The position numbers and the translations under genes are program-made. Source: DATAPE01 sp034667525 (GTDB lineage: Bacteria; Actinomycetota; CADDZG01; WHSQ01). From it: DNA of 64,000 nucleotides. Location: positions 1 to 64,000 of the forward strand of contig JAXDJO010000003.1 in assembly GCA_034667525.1 (NCBI GenBank), read 5' to 3'. A model generated the notes under the pieces. It did no database searches. It was not told where the DNA came from and worked only from the letters and a program-made list of their open reading frames with translations. Below, piece after piece: positions 16,985 to 25,650 of this stretch (position 1 is its first letter; every line of letters starts with the position of its first letter).

Positions 16985-17395
16985 CTACTCCCCGACCTTC
17001 GTTGCAATGTTCTGGTTCACCCATTCGATGATCGATTTGGTGGTGGTGCCTGGGGTGAAGATCTCGGCAATCCCGGCCTCCTTCAGCTTGGGGATGTCGC
17101 CCTCGGGGATGATGCCCCCGCCAAAGACCACGATCTCGTCGCCGCGCTCGCGACGGATCAACTCAACGATGCGAGGGAACAAGGTCATGTGCGCGCCCGA
17201 AAGGCAGGACAAGCCAACGCCGTCGACGTCCTCCTCGATGGCGGCGGCGGCGATCTGCTCGGGGGTCTGGTGCAGGCCGGTGTAGATGACTTCGACACCG
17301 GCGTCACGCAGGGCTCGCGCCACCACCTTTATGCCTCTGTCGTGCCCATCGAGCCCGGGCTTGGCGACGAGGATCCGGGGTCGACCACGTGGCAC
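16985..17395 (-). CDS. Methylmalonyl-CoA mutase, B12-binding small subunit
   Basis: A 136-residue stand-alone cobalamin-binding domain. KPGLDGHDRG near residue 10 is the DxHxxG motif whose histidine ligates cobalt. GLSCLSGAHMTLFP and FGGGIIPEGDIP are the later B12-fold motifs. It should complete the catalytic subunit at 59-1639. The open frame reaches 17908, but only the part from GTG 17395 is protein-like, and an AAGGAG Shine-Dalgarno lies 9 nt upstream of that codon. sucC follows after 10 nt, so the product succinyl-CoA is used by the next genes of the operon. Confidence 0.92.
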   Translation of the reverse strand: MPRGRPRILVAKPGLDGHDRGIKVVARALRDAGVEVIYTGLHQTPEQIAAAAIEEDVDGVGLSCLSGAHMTLFPRIVELIRRERGDEIVVFGGGIIPEGDIPKLKEAGIAEIFTPGTTTKSIIEWVNQNIATKVGE

Positions 17396-17585
17396 GAAGC
17401 GGATCTCTCCTTCAGCTGATCTCTGTAAGTGAGCCCGCCGCAGCAGGCGACTGGGGACACTAACAGGGCACCTAAGCATACCTGGGGCACCAATATGCGT
17501 CGCTCCCCTATCATCTCCGCCGCACCGAAAGGGGCCGCTGACAAAGACGCCGACGCGGTCCCGACCTGCGAGGGAAGGGCCCGAG

Positions 17586-18371
17586 TTGTCCCGCACGATG
17601 TCACCGGCCGGAGACCCTGGATCGCCGGCATCCCGCGATGCCGAACTTCGTCGGCGACGGATCGCACGCGTTGCGGCGGTGATCGCGGTAGTCGGCATCG
17701 CGTTTGTGGGGGCCGCCATCGTCCGTGCATCTGCCTCGAAACACGGAGGAAAAAAGCACCCCCATGTGTCGGTGTCTGCAGCGCCGGCCGCCTGCGGCGC
17801 ACAGCCTCCGGCACCACATCGTCCGCAACTCTTCTCCCATCCTCCGAAGCTCCGATTGCCGCGCGGAGTTAACCTGCACGCCGTCATCCATACATCGTGC
17901 GGTGACATCCATCTCGATCTATTGGAGAAGAGCGCGCCGAAGACAGTGGCGAACTTCGTTTTCCTGGCACGGCACGGCTTCTACGACGGCCGCAAGTGGT
18001 TCCGGATCGAGAACAACTCAGTCATCCAAACCGGAGACCCCAACGACCGTAACGGGGTCGCGCCCGACGGTCCCGGTTACACGATCCCGGACGAACTTCC
18101 CAAGAAACCCCGCGCGTATGTCTTCGGGGTGGTCGCCATGGCCAACACCGGCCAACCTGATTCGGGAGGAAGTCAGTTCTTCATCGTCATCCATCACAAA
18201 GAACCGGCGGGCTACGATCCCCGCTATTCCATCTTCGGCAAAGTCGATCCCGGTTCCTATGGCGTCCTCGATCGCATCGGAGCTCAGAAGACCTATCCCG
18301 GCAACAATCCGATCAAGAACGTGACGCCCATCACGCCCGTCTACATCAACTCGGTGCAGATCACCCGATGA
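17586..18371 (+). CDS. Membrane-anchored or secreted cyclophilin-type peptidyl-prolyl isomerase
   Basis: This 261-residue protein has a basic N terminus and one hydrophobic segment (about 28-47, RVAAVIAVVGIAFVGAAIV), then a proline-rich linker and a cyclophilin domain. The domain shows SAPKTVANFVFLARHGFYDG, WFRIENNSVIQTGD and the GGSQFFIV active-site strand. It should catalyse proline isomerisation outside the membrane. TTG 17586 has a GGGAAGGG site at good distance; ATG 17598 is the alternative start. It is divergent from the mutase small subunit and convergent with the helicase gene. Confidence 0.88.
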   Translation: MSRTMSPAGDPGSPASRDAELRRRRIARVAAVIAVVGIAFVGAAIVRASASKHGGKKHPHVSVSAAPAACGAQPPAPHRPQLFSHPPKLRLPRGVNLHAVIHTSCGDIHLDLLEKSAPKTVANFVFLARHGFYDGRKWFRIENNSVIQTGDPNDRNGVAPDGPGYTIPDELPKKPRAYVFGVVAMANTGQPDSGGSQFFIVIHHKEPAGYDPRYSIFGKVDPGSYGVLDRIGAQKTYPGNNPIKNVTPITPVYINSVQITR

Positions 18372-18444
18372 GAGTGGACAGCGCGGAACTCATCGAGCCG
18401 AGCCACCGGCGCCCGGGCCATCGTCCCGCTTGTGAGTCGACGCG

Positions 18445-20586
18445 CTAGAGGGGCTTGAGCGGAGCGAGGGTGAGGTCCAACCGCTTCTCTCCGCCGGCCT
18501 CGGGGAAGTTGACGGTCGCCTCGAGCCCCACCGACGACCGCACGATGTCCAGGATCATGCCGCGGCCCCAGCGGTCGTGTTCGACCTCCTGGCCCACCCT
18601 GAAGATTGACGTGTCCCGTTCGACACCGAGCACCTTTCGCTTCGACGACACCCCCTCCTGGCGAACCATCCCCATGAGGTCCTCTGGTATCTCGGACAGA
18701 AACCGCGAGGCAGGGTTGTAGTTCAGGCCCCCCCAGAGGCTCCTCGACCACGCGTTCAGGAGATAGAGCCGCTCTTTGGCGCGCGTGATCCCGACGTAGC
18801 AGAGGCGGCGTTCCTCCTCGAGTTGATCGGGATCACCCAGGCTCCTTATGTGGGGAAAGATGCCCTCCTCCATGCCCAAGATGAAGACGACAGGGAACTC
18901 GAGCCCCTTGGCGTTGTGCAAGGTCATCAAGGTCACTCCAACCTCGTCGCCCTCGACGGTGTCGGTGTCGGTAATGAGTGAGATCTGTTCGAGGAACCCG
19001 GTCAGCGTGGCATCGTCGTTCGACGCCTCGTACTCGCGCGCGACGCCCGCCAGCTCCCGCAGGTTCTCCTGGCGAGAGAGTGCCTCGAACGTTCGCTCCG
19101 AAGCCACCTCGTCCATGTAACCGGTGATCTCCCACGTCATCTGGATGATGTCGGGGAGAGGCACCCGTTGCTCGGCCGCGTCGCGGATGCGTTGGAGCAG
19201 CCTCGCCATCTCGAGCATGCCGCCGACGACCTTCTTCGAGAGACCCGGCACTTCTTCGGCACGGGCAAATGCCTCCCCCAGACCGAGACCCTCGCGCCGC
19301 GCGAACTCACCGAGCTTGCCGATGGAGGTATCCCCGATCCCTCGTCGCGGCGCTGCCGAAGCGCGCGTCGCACTGACGGGATCGGATGGGTTCATGGCCG
19401 CCCGCAACCACGACAGCAGATCCTTGATCTCCCGGCGCTCGTAGAAGCGAACGCCGCCGATGACGCGGTAAGGCACCTGTTCTTTGGAGAACACTTCCTC
19501 GAGCACCCGTGATTGAGCATTGGTCCGGTAGAACACGGCCATGTCTGCGAGCGCCAATCCCTGATCAAGCAGACGCCGGATCTCGTCGGCGGTCCACGCC
19601 GCTTCGTCGTGCTCGTTCTGCGCGTGGTAGCGCGTTATCGGATGTCCCGAGGATGACTGCGTCCATAAGGCTTTCGGCCGCCGCATCAAGTTGTTCTCGA
19701 TCACTGCGTTGGCTGCGTTCAAGATCGTCTGCGTTGATCGATAGTTCTGCTCGAGGGTGATCACGTGAGCGTCGGGCCAGTCGCGTTCGAAGTCGAGAAG
19801 GTTCTTGATGGTTGCTCCGCGGAAGGCGTAGATGCCCTGATCGGCATCGCCCACCACGAAGATGTTGCGCCACTTGCCGGCCAATAGTGTGGCCAACCGC
19901 GCTTGCGCGTGGTTGGTGTCCTGGAATTCGTCCACCAGAACGTGCTGGAACCTCTCCTGGTAGTGATCGAGCGCATCTGGGAATCGGTCAAAGATCTCGA
20001 CACACCGCATGATCAGGTCGTCGAAATCGAAGGCCGATGCCTCCATCAACCGCCGCTGGTACGCCCCGTACACCTCGGCAGTGGTGCGCTCCCATGGATT
20101 GGAGGCGAAGTCCTGAAATAGCCCTGCATCCATCAGCTTGTTCTTGGCGTCCGAGATGGTTGCGGCGATGGATCGAGGCGGTACGCGCTTGGGATCGAGG
20201 CCGAGCTCTTTCAGGCACACCTTTATCAATCGCTCGGTGTCCGAGGCATCGTAGATAGAGAACGACGACCTCACGCCAAGCCGCGGCGCCTCGCGCCGGA
20301 GGATCCGCACGCAGGCGGAGTGGAACGTGGAAACCCACATCTTCTGGGCGACGCCGCCGATGAGTGCCTGGACGCGTTCTTTCATCTCGCCCGCAGCTTT
20401 GTTCGTGAAAGTGATTGAGATGATTGCGAAGGGTGAGACACCCTGCTCGATGAGGTAGCCGATGCGATAGGTGAGGATCCGGGTCTTGCCCGACCCGGCC
20501 CCCGCGACCACCAGAACGGGCCCGGCGGGATGCTCAACGGCGGCCCGCTGAACATCGTTCAGTTCGGAAAGGAAGTCTCGGCTCAC
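18445..20586 (-). CDS. pcrA: UvrD/PcrA-type superfamily 1 DNA helicase
   Basis: A 713-residue 3'-5' helicase. It has the Q motif near residue 10, Walker A AGAGSGKT near 30, Walker B VDEFQDTN near 223, motif III GDADQGIYAFRGA, motif IV EQNYRS and motif VI RRLCYVGITRAK. The C terminus has the FRVGQEVEHDRWGRGMILDI Tudor-like segment of PcrA. It works in repair and in clearing RNA polymerase or recombination intermediates. The GTG start lies 6 nt after GATAAT, a box located in the end of the flippase gene. Confidence 0.94.
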   Translation of the reverse strand: MSRDFLSELNDVQRAAVEHPAGPVLVVAGAGSGKTRILTYRIGYLIEQGVSPFAIISITFTNKAAGEMKERVQALIGGVAQKMWVSTFHSACVRILRREAPRLGVRSSFSIYDASDTERLIKVCLKELGLDPKRVPPRSIAATISDAKNKLMDAGLFQDFASNPWERTTAEVYGAYQRRLMEASAFDFDDLIMRCVEIFDRFPDALDHYQERFQHVLVDEFQDTNHAQARLATLLAGKWRNIFVVGDADQGIYAFRGATIKNLLDFERDWPDAHVITLEQNYRSTQTILNAANAVIENNLMRRPKALWTQSSSGHPITRYHAQNEHDEAAWTADEIRRLLDQGLALADMAVFYRTNAQSRVLEEVFSKEQVPYRVIGGVRFYERREIKDLLSWLRAAMNPSDPVSATRASAAPRRGIGDTSIGKLGEFARREGLGLGEAFARAEEVPGLSKKVVGGMLEMARLLQRIRDAAEQRVPLPDIIQMTWEITGYMDEVASERTFEALSRQENLRELAGVAREYEASNDDATLTGFLEQISLITDTDTVEGDEVGVTLMTLHNAKGLEFPVVFILGMEEGIFPHIRSLGDPDQLEEERRLCYVGITRAKERLYLLNAWSRSLWGGLNYNPASRFLSEIPEDLMGMVRQEGVSSKRKVLGVERDTSIFRVGQEVEHDRWGRGMILDIVRSSVGLEATVNFPEAGGEKRLDLTLAPLKPL

Positions 20587-20592
20587 ATCGTA

Positions 20593-20598
20593 ATTATC
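20593..20598 (-). promoter_or_regulatory. -10 box of a probable leaderless helicase transcript
   Basis: GATAAT on the minus strand lies 6 nt before the pcrA GTG and overlaps the flippase stop codon. Confidence 0.45.
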
Positions 20599-22030
20599 GG
20601 CTGCGGAGGCCCCTCACCAGCCCCAGAGCGGTGCTTCGTTCCTCCGGCGTGACCCCCACCCATAGATAGATGGCCCCATAAAAGATCACCCCGACAACGC
20701 CTGTGGCGATGAGGTTTATCAGCCAGCTGGCAGAGATGGAGTGGTGCACGAGGGTCATCACTACGAATGCGATCAGGGCAGGGGCCACGAGCCGTCCGAA
20801 TTGCCGGTCGAAGGGCTGGATCCCCACGAATCTCTTCACGAGGATCAATTGAGCCAGATTGGAGGACGCGAAGGTAAAAGCGTTGGCCATTGCTGCTCCG
20901 TCGATGCCGTATCTGGAACAAAGGAGGAACGCCAGGGCAACGTCGGCCACGAGTGCCGAGGCGAGGACGATGAGGTCCCATCCGGTCCGTCCCGCCATGA
21001 TCAAGACGAAGCCGCAACTACCGGTGAAGATGTTCACCAACTGTCCCGCCAAGAGGATCAGCAGCGCCGTCTGCCCACCCGCGAAGGCCGCACCGAAGAT
21101 GCGCAGAGCGGCGGAGGGGGCGACCGCCAGTACCAGAAAGGCAGGCATCGTGACGGCAACGGTCCAGCGCGTCAGAGTCTTGAACAACCGATCCAGTCGT
21201 TGGGTCTCTCCGCGGTTGTGCAGGTCGGCGACGAAGGGACTGAACATCAGATTCACCGAAGTCAGGAACAACACGACGATCTGACCGACTCGCAAAGCAG
21301 CGGAGTAAACCCCAACCGCCGAATGGGAAACGAAGTTCGTCAGAACGAACAAATCGGTCCAGAAGATGAGCTGTGAAGCGAGCGCGGCGGGGGCCCGCGG
21401 GCCGGCATAGCGGACGAGCCGCTGCAGATCGCCCGGCTCCATCGGGGCTGCTTCCCATCTGTTGCTCTCCCTCCGCCATGAGAGGAAGGCCCCCGCGCAC
21501 GCGAGCATCCAGGAGCACGAATACGCCAGCACCATCGCCGCAGGCGTCTTGGAGATTCGCAGCGCGATCGCCATGAGCGCGAGCCATGCGATCGGCTGAC
21601 CCGCCCAGAAGACGTAAAGCGTGTATCGCATCAGCTTGAGGCCGCGCGTCGCTCCGAGCCAAACGTTGGTCAAAGCCAGGAACGGCAGTCCCAGAGACGC
21701 GGCCAAGAACACACCTCTGCTCTGCTGAGGATCCATCGAGAACACGCGGCTCAACCACGAAGAACCGATCACGCCCACCGCTGCGAAGAGCAAGCTCACG
21801 CCGGCAGCGATCGCGACGGCGCGCGTCACGGGGGCTCGGATCCGCTCCCACCTGCCCTCGCCAGACTCGACCGCTACGTCGCGCAGCACCGCCATGTCCA
21901 TGCCCGCCCGGGTCGCGAACGAAGTTACGAAGGCCGCTTGCGTTGCCACCGTCACGATCCCGAATCCCTTGGCCCCCAGGGTCCGCGTCAGGAGGATCTG
22001 AGCGGCGAAGGTCGCGAGCGCGGCGACCAC
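20594..22030 (-). CDS. Polysaccharide flippase (MATE/Wzx-like membrane protein)
   Basis: The 478-residue frame holds about 12-14 hydrophobic helices with the GAKGFGIVTVATQ, TNVWLGATRGLKLMRY and ASQLIFWTDLFVLTNF motifs of MOP-family lipid-linked sugar flippases. Substrate is unknown. The frame runs open upstream through GDYLTILSGTSQNVAGIV, which is the expected first helix, yet no ATG, GTG or TTG lies in that stretch. Either the start is an unusual codon near 22100, or GTG 22030 is used and the first helix is short. It follows guaA closely on the same strand. Confidence 0.8.
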   Translation of the reverse strand: MVAALATFAAQILLTRTLGAKGFGIVTVATQAAFVTSFATRAGMDMAVLRDVAVESGEGRWERIRAPVTRAVAIAAGVSLLFAAVGVIGSSWLSRVFSMDPQQSRGVFLAASLGLPFLALTNVWLGATRGLKLMRYTLYVFWAGQPIAWLALMAIALRISKTPAAMVLAYSCSWMLACAGAFLSWRRESNRWEAAPMEPGDLQRLVRYAGPRAPAALASQLIFWTDLFVLTNFVSHSAVGVYSAALRVGQIVVLFLTSVNLMFSPFVADLHNRGETQRLDRLFKTLTRWTVAVTMPAFLVLAVAPSAALRIFGAAFAGGQTALLILLAGQLVNIFTGSCGFVLIMAGRTGWDLIVLASALVADVALAFLLCSRYGIDGAAMANAFTFASSNLAQLILVKRFVGIQPFDRQFGRLVAPALIAFVVMTLVHHSISASWLINLIATGVVGVIFYGAIYLWVGVTPEERSTALGLVRGLRSR

Positions 22031-22130
22031 TATCCCCGCGACGTTCTGTGAGGTCCCCGAAAGGATCGTCAGATAATCGCCGGCGCCCTTGCGCCGGGGA
22101 CCCGCGGCTACCTCTACTTCGCTGCTGATC

Positions 22131-23714
22131 TCATTCCCATTCGATAGTGCCGGGCGGTTTCGAAGTGATGTCGTAGACGACGCGGTTCACGCCCGGGACC
22201 TCGTTGACGACCCGGCCCGAGATGTCCTCGAGAAGCTCGTAAGGAAGGCGCGCCCAGTCCGCCGTCATCGCATCTTCACTCGTGACGGCGCGAAGCACGA
22301 TCGGGTATCCGTAGGTCCTTTCGTCGCCCATGACGCCGACCGAACGAACGACCGGAAGCACTGCGAAGGACTGCCAGATCTCATCCAGCAAGCCTGCGCG
22401 CTTGATCTCTTCAGTGACGATCTCGTCGGCTGCGCGGAGGATCTCGAGGCGCTCCAGCGTCACCTCGCCGATGACCCGCACGGCAAGGCCCGGGCCGGGA
22501 AAGGGCTGCCGCTGGACTATCTCTTCGGGCAGGCCCAGTTCCCTGCCCACCATGCGAACCTCGTCCTTGAACAGGTTCCGCAGGGGCTCGACCAGGGTGA
22601 AGGTCATGTCGGCGGGAAGCCCACCGACGTTGTGATGGCTCTTGATGCGGGCGGCGTCGCGCGTGCCCGACTCGATCACGTCCGGATAGAGCGTTCCTTG
22701 AACGAGGAAGCGAGCATCCTCGAGGTCGTCGCGCGCAATCTCCTCGAAGACCCTGATGAAGGTCTCACCGATGATCTTGCGCTTGGTTTCGGGATCGGAG
22801 ATGCCCTTCAGCTTCTCGAGGAAACGGTCGGCGACCTTTGCATGGACGAGCTCGATCCCCATGTGCCGGCGGAAGGTATCTTCGACCTGCTCCGCTTCAC
22901 CCGAGCGCAGCAGCCCATGGTCAACGAAGATGCAGGTCAACTGGCTTCCGACCGCCCGGTGCACGAGCGCTGCCGCGACCGAGGAATCCACCCCCCCGGA
23001 AAGTCCGCACACGATGCGGTCGGCGCCGACCACCCGACGCACGTCTTCGATCGCCGAATCGATGATCGACGTCATGGTCCACGACGGCAGCAGATCGCAC
23101 ACCCCGTAAAGGAAGTTCTTGAGCAGGTCGGTGCCCCGCGGCGTGTGGGCGACCTCGGGGTGGAATTGCACGCCGTACAACCCGCGTTCGGGGTTCTCGA
23201 AGGCTGCCACGGGTGACGACGTTGTCGATGCGGTCGTGCGAAAGCCATTCGGGGGCCGGGTTACCGCATCCGTGTGGCTCATCCACACCTGCTGCTCACC
23301 CGGCAATTCCGAGAACAGGAGGGACCCCGGCTCTGACACGTTCAGATGACTCTTTCCGAACTCGGACTGGCCGGTGTGCGCGACCTCGCCGCCGAGGACA
23401 TGAGCCATCGCTTGCTGGCCATAGCAGATCCCCAGCATCGGCACGCCGATCTCGAACAACGAAGGATCGACCTCCGGAGCGCCCGGGGAATACACGGACT
23501 TGGGGCCTCCCGAGAGGATGATCCCGGCGGGCCGGCGAGCGGCTATCTCGCTAACGGGAAGATCGTGGGCAACTATCTCTGAATACACGTGGCACTCGCG
23601 CACGCGACGAGCGATCAGCTGCGCGTACTGGGCCCCGTAGTCGACGACGAGAACCAATGCATCTTCGTCCCGCTTTGAAGGGAGGCTGTCAACCTTCGTG
23701 ATGCTCGGCTCCAT
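22131..23714 (-). CDS. guaA: GMP synthase, glutamine-hydrolysing
   Basis: This 527-residue enzyme aminates XMP to GMP. The class I amidotransferase domain has the nucleophile in GICYGQQAMAH near residue 97 and the QFHPEVAHTPRG His-Glu. The ATP-pyrophosphatase domain has the GLSGGVDSSV P-loop near 232, and the C terminus ends NRVVYDITSKPPGTIEWE, as in the family. There is a short N-terminal extension before VVDYGAQYAQLI. A TAGATT box 5 nt before the ATG suggests leaderless transcription. Confidence 0.97.
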   Translation of the reverse strand: MEPSITKVDSLPSKRDEDALVLVVDYGAQYAQLIARRVRECHVYSEIVAHDLPVSEIAARRPAGIILSGGPKSVYSPGAPEVDPSLFEIGVPMLGICYGQQAMAHVLGGEVAHTGQSEFGKSHLNVSEPGSLLFSELPGEQQVWMSHTDAVTRPPNGFRTTASTTSSPVAAFENPERGLYGVQFHPEVAHTPRGTDLLKNFLYGVCDLLPSWTMTSIIDSAIEDVRRVVGADRIVCGLSGGVDSSVAAALVHRAVGSQLTCIFVDHGLLRSGEAEQVEDTFRRHMGIELVHAKVADRFLEKLKGISDPETKRKIIGETFIRVFEEIARDDLEDARFLVQGTLYPDVIESGTRDAARIKSHHNVGGLPADMTFTLVEPLRNLFKDEVRMVGRELGLPEEIVQRQPFPGPGLAVRVIGEVTLERLEILRAADEIVTEEIKRAGLLDEIWQSFAVLPVVRSVGVMGDERTYGYPIVLRAVTSEDAMTADWARLPYELLEDISGRVVNEVPGVNRVVYDITSKPPGTIEWE

Positions 23715-23719
23715 GAGTC

Positions 23720-23725
23720 AATCTA
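23720..23725 (-). promoter_or_regulatory. -10 box of a probable leaderless guaA transcript
   Basis: TAGATT on the minus strand lies 5 nt before the guaA ATG, between it and the stop of the PrmC-like gene. Confidence 0.4.
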
Positions 23726-23735
23726 ACGCAGCCCC

Positions 23736-24635
23736 TCATCTCCGGCCGGTGCCGGCACGCGCTTCAACGATCGCGCTAAGCCGATCGTCGTCCATGGCTG
23801 CTCCCTTGTCCTCGAGCCCCGCCTTGCGGCACAGCCGCCGGGCGCGGGGGGCAAAGTCCTCGGACATCTCCAGGAGCAGCCAGCCGCCTGGTCGCAGCCA
23901 CCCTGGCGCCTCAGAGATAGCGCGCGACATCAGATCGAATCCATCATCGGACTGGTCGGTCAGCGTAAACACGGGTTCGTGCTCGGTCACCTCGGCCGGA
24001 AGATCACCGAGCTCGCCAACTGGAACGTAAGGGACGTGGGCCGTGATCAGGTGCACACCACCTCTCAATGACGCGGGCACAGCCCCGTAGAGGTCCCCAC
24101 GCCGGAAATAGATGTTGCTGAGTCCCAGGCTCCTGGCGTTGCCCCGAGCCTGCTTCAGCCCTTCATCGGAGATGTCGGTGCCCCAGACGTGCGCATCCTG
24201 GCGCTCGTGGGCGACCGTTAACGCGATAGGACCGGCGCCGGTACACAGATCCACCACGATCGGCTCTCGCAGAGCACGCAAACGTTTGAGCGCACGCGTC
24301 ACCATCAACTCCGAAGACGGGCGCGGCACGAATGCGCCGGGCCTGACGCTCATCTCGAGGCCGTAAAAGAGTGTCTTGCCGGTGATGAAGGGGGCCGGCT
24401 CCCCTGCCGCCCTGCGCGCGACGAACGCGAGGTAACGCTCACGGATACGTCGCGGGGGCTCGAAGCTTGCATCGAAGCCGTCGTCGAAATCGAATTCCGG
24501 CTCCAGGCTGAGCGCCGCGGCCAGGAGATCCCGGGCGATCCTGGGGCGGTCGTGGTCTTCGAACAATTGCTGCGAGTCATCGAGAACTCGCTCTGCTACG
24601 GATAGCAGCGCGGCGACCGAGCGGGGTTCACTCAT
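23736..24635 (-). CDS. PrmC/HemK-related SAM-dependent methyltransferase
   Basis: This 299-residue protein has the PrmC layout: a helical N domain, a RPGAFVPRPSSELMV loop near residue 97 and a class I SAM fold with VVDLCTGAGPIALTVA near 125. The NPPY motif that holds the glutamine amide in PrmC is replaced by TAHVPYVP, as in the PrmC-related subgroup (usually N-A/V-P-Y), with His where Asn is expected. It may methylate a different amide or another substrate. It is not the canonical release-factor enzyme. TACTAT lies 8 nt before the ATG. Confidence 0.8.
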   Translation of the reverse strand: MSEPRSVAALLSVAERVLDDSQQLFEDHDRPRIARDLLAAALSLEPEFDFDDGFDASFEPPRRIRERYLAFVARRAAGEPAPFITGKTLFYGLEMSVRPGAFVPRPSSELMVTRALKRLRALREPIVVDLCTGAGPIALTVAHERQDAHVWGTDISDEGLKQARGNARSLGLSNIYFRRGDLYGAVPASLRGGVHLITAHVPYVPVGELGDLPAEVTEHEPVFTLTDQSDDGFDLMSRAISEAPGWLRPGGWLLLEMSEDFAPRARRLCRKAGLEDKGAAMDDDRLSAIVEARAGTGRR

Positions 24636-24643
24636 AGAGCCGC

Positions 24644-24649
24644 ATAGTA
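24644..24649 (-). promoter_or_regulatory. -10 box of a probable leaderless methyltransferase transcript
   Basis: TACTAT on the minus strand lies 8 nt before the ATG at 24635, with no Shine-Dalgarno. Confidence 0.45.
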
Positions 24650-24712
24650 GGTGCGGCGAGCGGGAAGCTGGCGGAATCTCGCCCGAAGGGGGGCGAAGCG
24701 GGGTGGGCCGAA

Positions 24713-24790
24713 GCGGTCAGACGTATCGCTCGAGGGGGCCACATTGGGCCAGCGGTGCTCGTAGCGGGTCAGACGGATTGCTCGAGAGGG
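24713..24790. repeat. Duplicated 3' end of the Lrp-family gene
   Basis: A 26-bp stretch at 24713-24738 repeats the gene end at 24765-24790 (period 52). Read on the minus strand, both give P-L-E-x-x-V-stop with TGA. The downstream copy is noncoding and has diverged more than the one at the M29 gene. Confidence 0.7.
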
Positions 24791-25266
24791 GCTTCCTCGG
24801 GAGGAACTTCGATGCTGGGGCGCTCGAGCTCGGTGGAAAGGACGATCGTCGTGCGCGTGCGTGCGACGCCGCGGATCTTCCTGATGCGGCGAAGAAGCTC
24901 CTCGAGCTCCTTGTTGGTGGCGCTACGCACCTTTATCAGATAACAGTCTTCGCCGGCGATGCGATGGAACTCCAACACGTCGGGCTCGTCGCAGATGCGC
25001 GCAACGATGGGGTCATCGATGGCGAATTCGTTGCCCTCCGCCAGCGTCACCATGACGAACGCGACGTGGGGGCGGTTGAGGAGCCGGGGTTCCAGTATCG
25101 CGGTGTAACCCGCGATGATCCCACGCTGCTCCAACTTCTTGATCCGTTCGTGCACAGAGGGGCCTGAAAGGCCGACCTCTTTGGCGATCGACGCGACCGA
25201 CATGCGGCCGTCTTGCCGGAGCAGGCGCAGGATCTCACGGTCGAGAACATCCGGACCTGCGGTCAT
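24769..25266 (-). CDS. Lrp/AsnC-family transcriptional regulator
   Basis: A 165-residue regulator with an N-terminal winged helix (DREILRLLRQDGRMSVASIA, residues about 9-28, then a GLSGPSVHERIKKLE recognition helix) and a C-terminal RAM ligand domain (EFHRIAGEDCYLIKVR). Such proteins sense amino acids and often control themselves. ATG 25266 is chosen because the residues before it lie in a small upstream ORF read in another frame. Repeats of TAGAAAGA upstream could be its own operator. The acidic C-terminal tail is longer than usual. Confidence 0.9.
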   Translation of the reverse strand: MTAGPDVLDREILRLLRQDGRMSVASIAKEVGLSGPSVHERIKKLEQRGIIAGYTAILEPRLLNRPHVAFVMVTLAEGNEFAIDDPIVARICDEPDVLEFHRIAGEDCYLIKVRSATNKELEELLRRIRKIRGVARTRTTIVLSTELERPSIEVPPEEAPLEQSV

Positions 25267-25270
25267 TGGC

Positions 25271-25366
25271 CTAGCGGCCTCTGATCCCGCGGATGCCGCA
25301 AGCGGGGCGCTTGATCGACAGCACGGGGTCAAGGCGCCACAGGACCTGGGTAATGGTCTTGTCCAT
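25271..25366 (-). CDS. 31-codon ORF directly upstream of the Lrp-family gene
   Basis: The frame begins ATG at 25366 with an AGGAGGTGA Shine-Dalgarno at 25372-25380, the strongest in the window, and ends at TAG 25271, 4 nt before the Lrp ATG. The peptide begins MDKTITQVLW and ends in a basic ACGIRGIRGR tail. No known domain is recognised. It could be a small protein or a leader peptide that couples translation to the regulator. The regulator itself has no good ribosome site, which favours coupling. Confidence 0.6.
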   Translation of the reverse strand: MDKTITQVLWRLDPVLSIKRPACGIRGIRGR

Positions 25367-25383
25367 CCGATTCACCTCCTGAA

Positions 25384-25440
25384 CTCTTTCTAGACTCTTT
25401 CTAGGCATTCAGAGGGTTCAACCTGCATTATTTAGAAAGA
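25384..25440. promoter_or_regulatory. Three TAGAAAGA repeats, candidate operator
   Basis: On the minus strand TAGAAAGAG occurs twice, 11 bp apart (25395-25403 and 25384-25392). An inverted copy of its core lies at 25433-25440. They precede the small ORF and the Lrp-family gene. Helical-turn spacing and position suggest an autoregulatory site. Confidence 0.45.
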
Positions 25441-25650
25441 ATTCCCTCTGCGCCGACGAAACTATAGCAGGCGAGAGCGGAAAAGGCGGTCCCATCCCGC
25501 AGGTCTTTTGGCCTCTCTTGATCGCCGGGCAGCGCCTCGGGATTCGCGGGATCAGCATCGGGCAGGCCGACCGGCGGGGCGTCGATTTCCGGACGTTCCG
25601 TTCGTCTTAGAGTCCAGAGACCTCGAAGACCACGACATTAAGGAGTGACG

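Noticed and set aside
17396..17908. Extension of the B12-binding mutase subunit
   Set aside because: It lies opposite the start of the cyclophilin gene and lacks protein-like sequence; a ribosome site marks GTG 17395.
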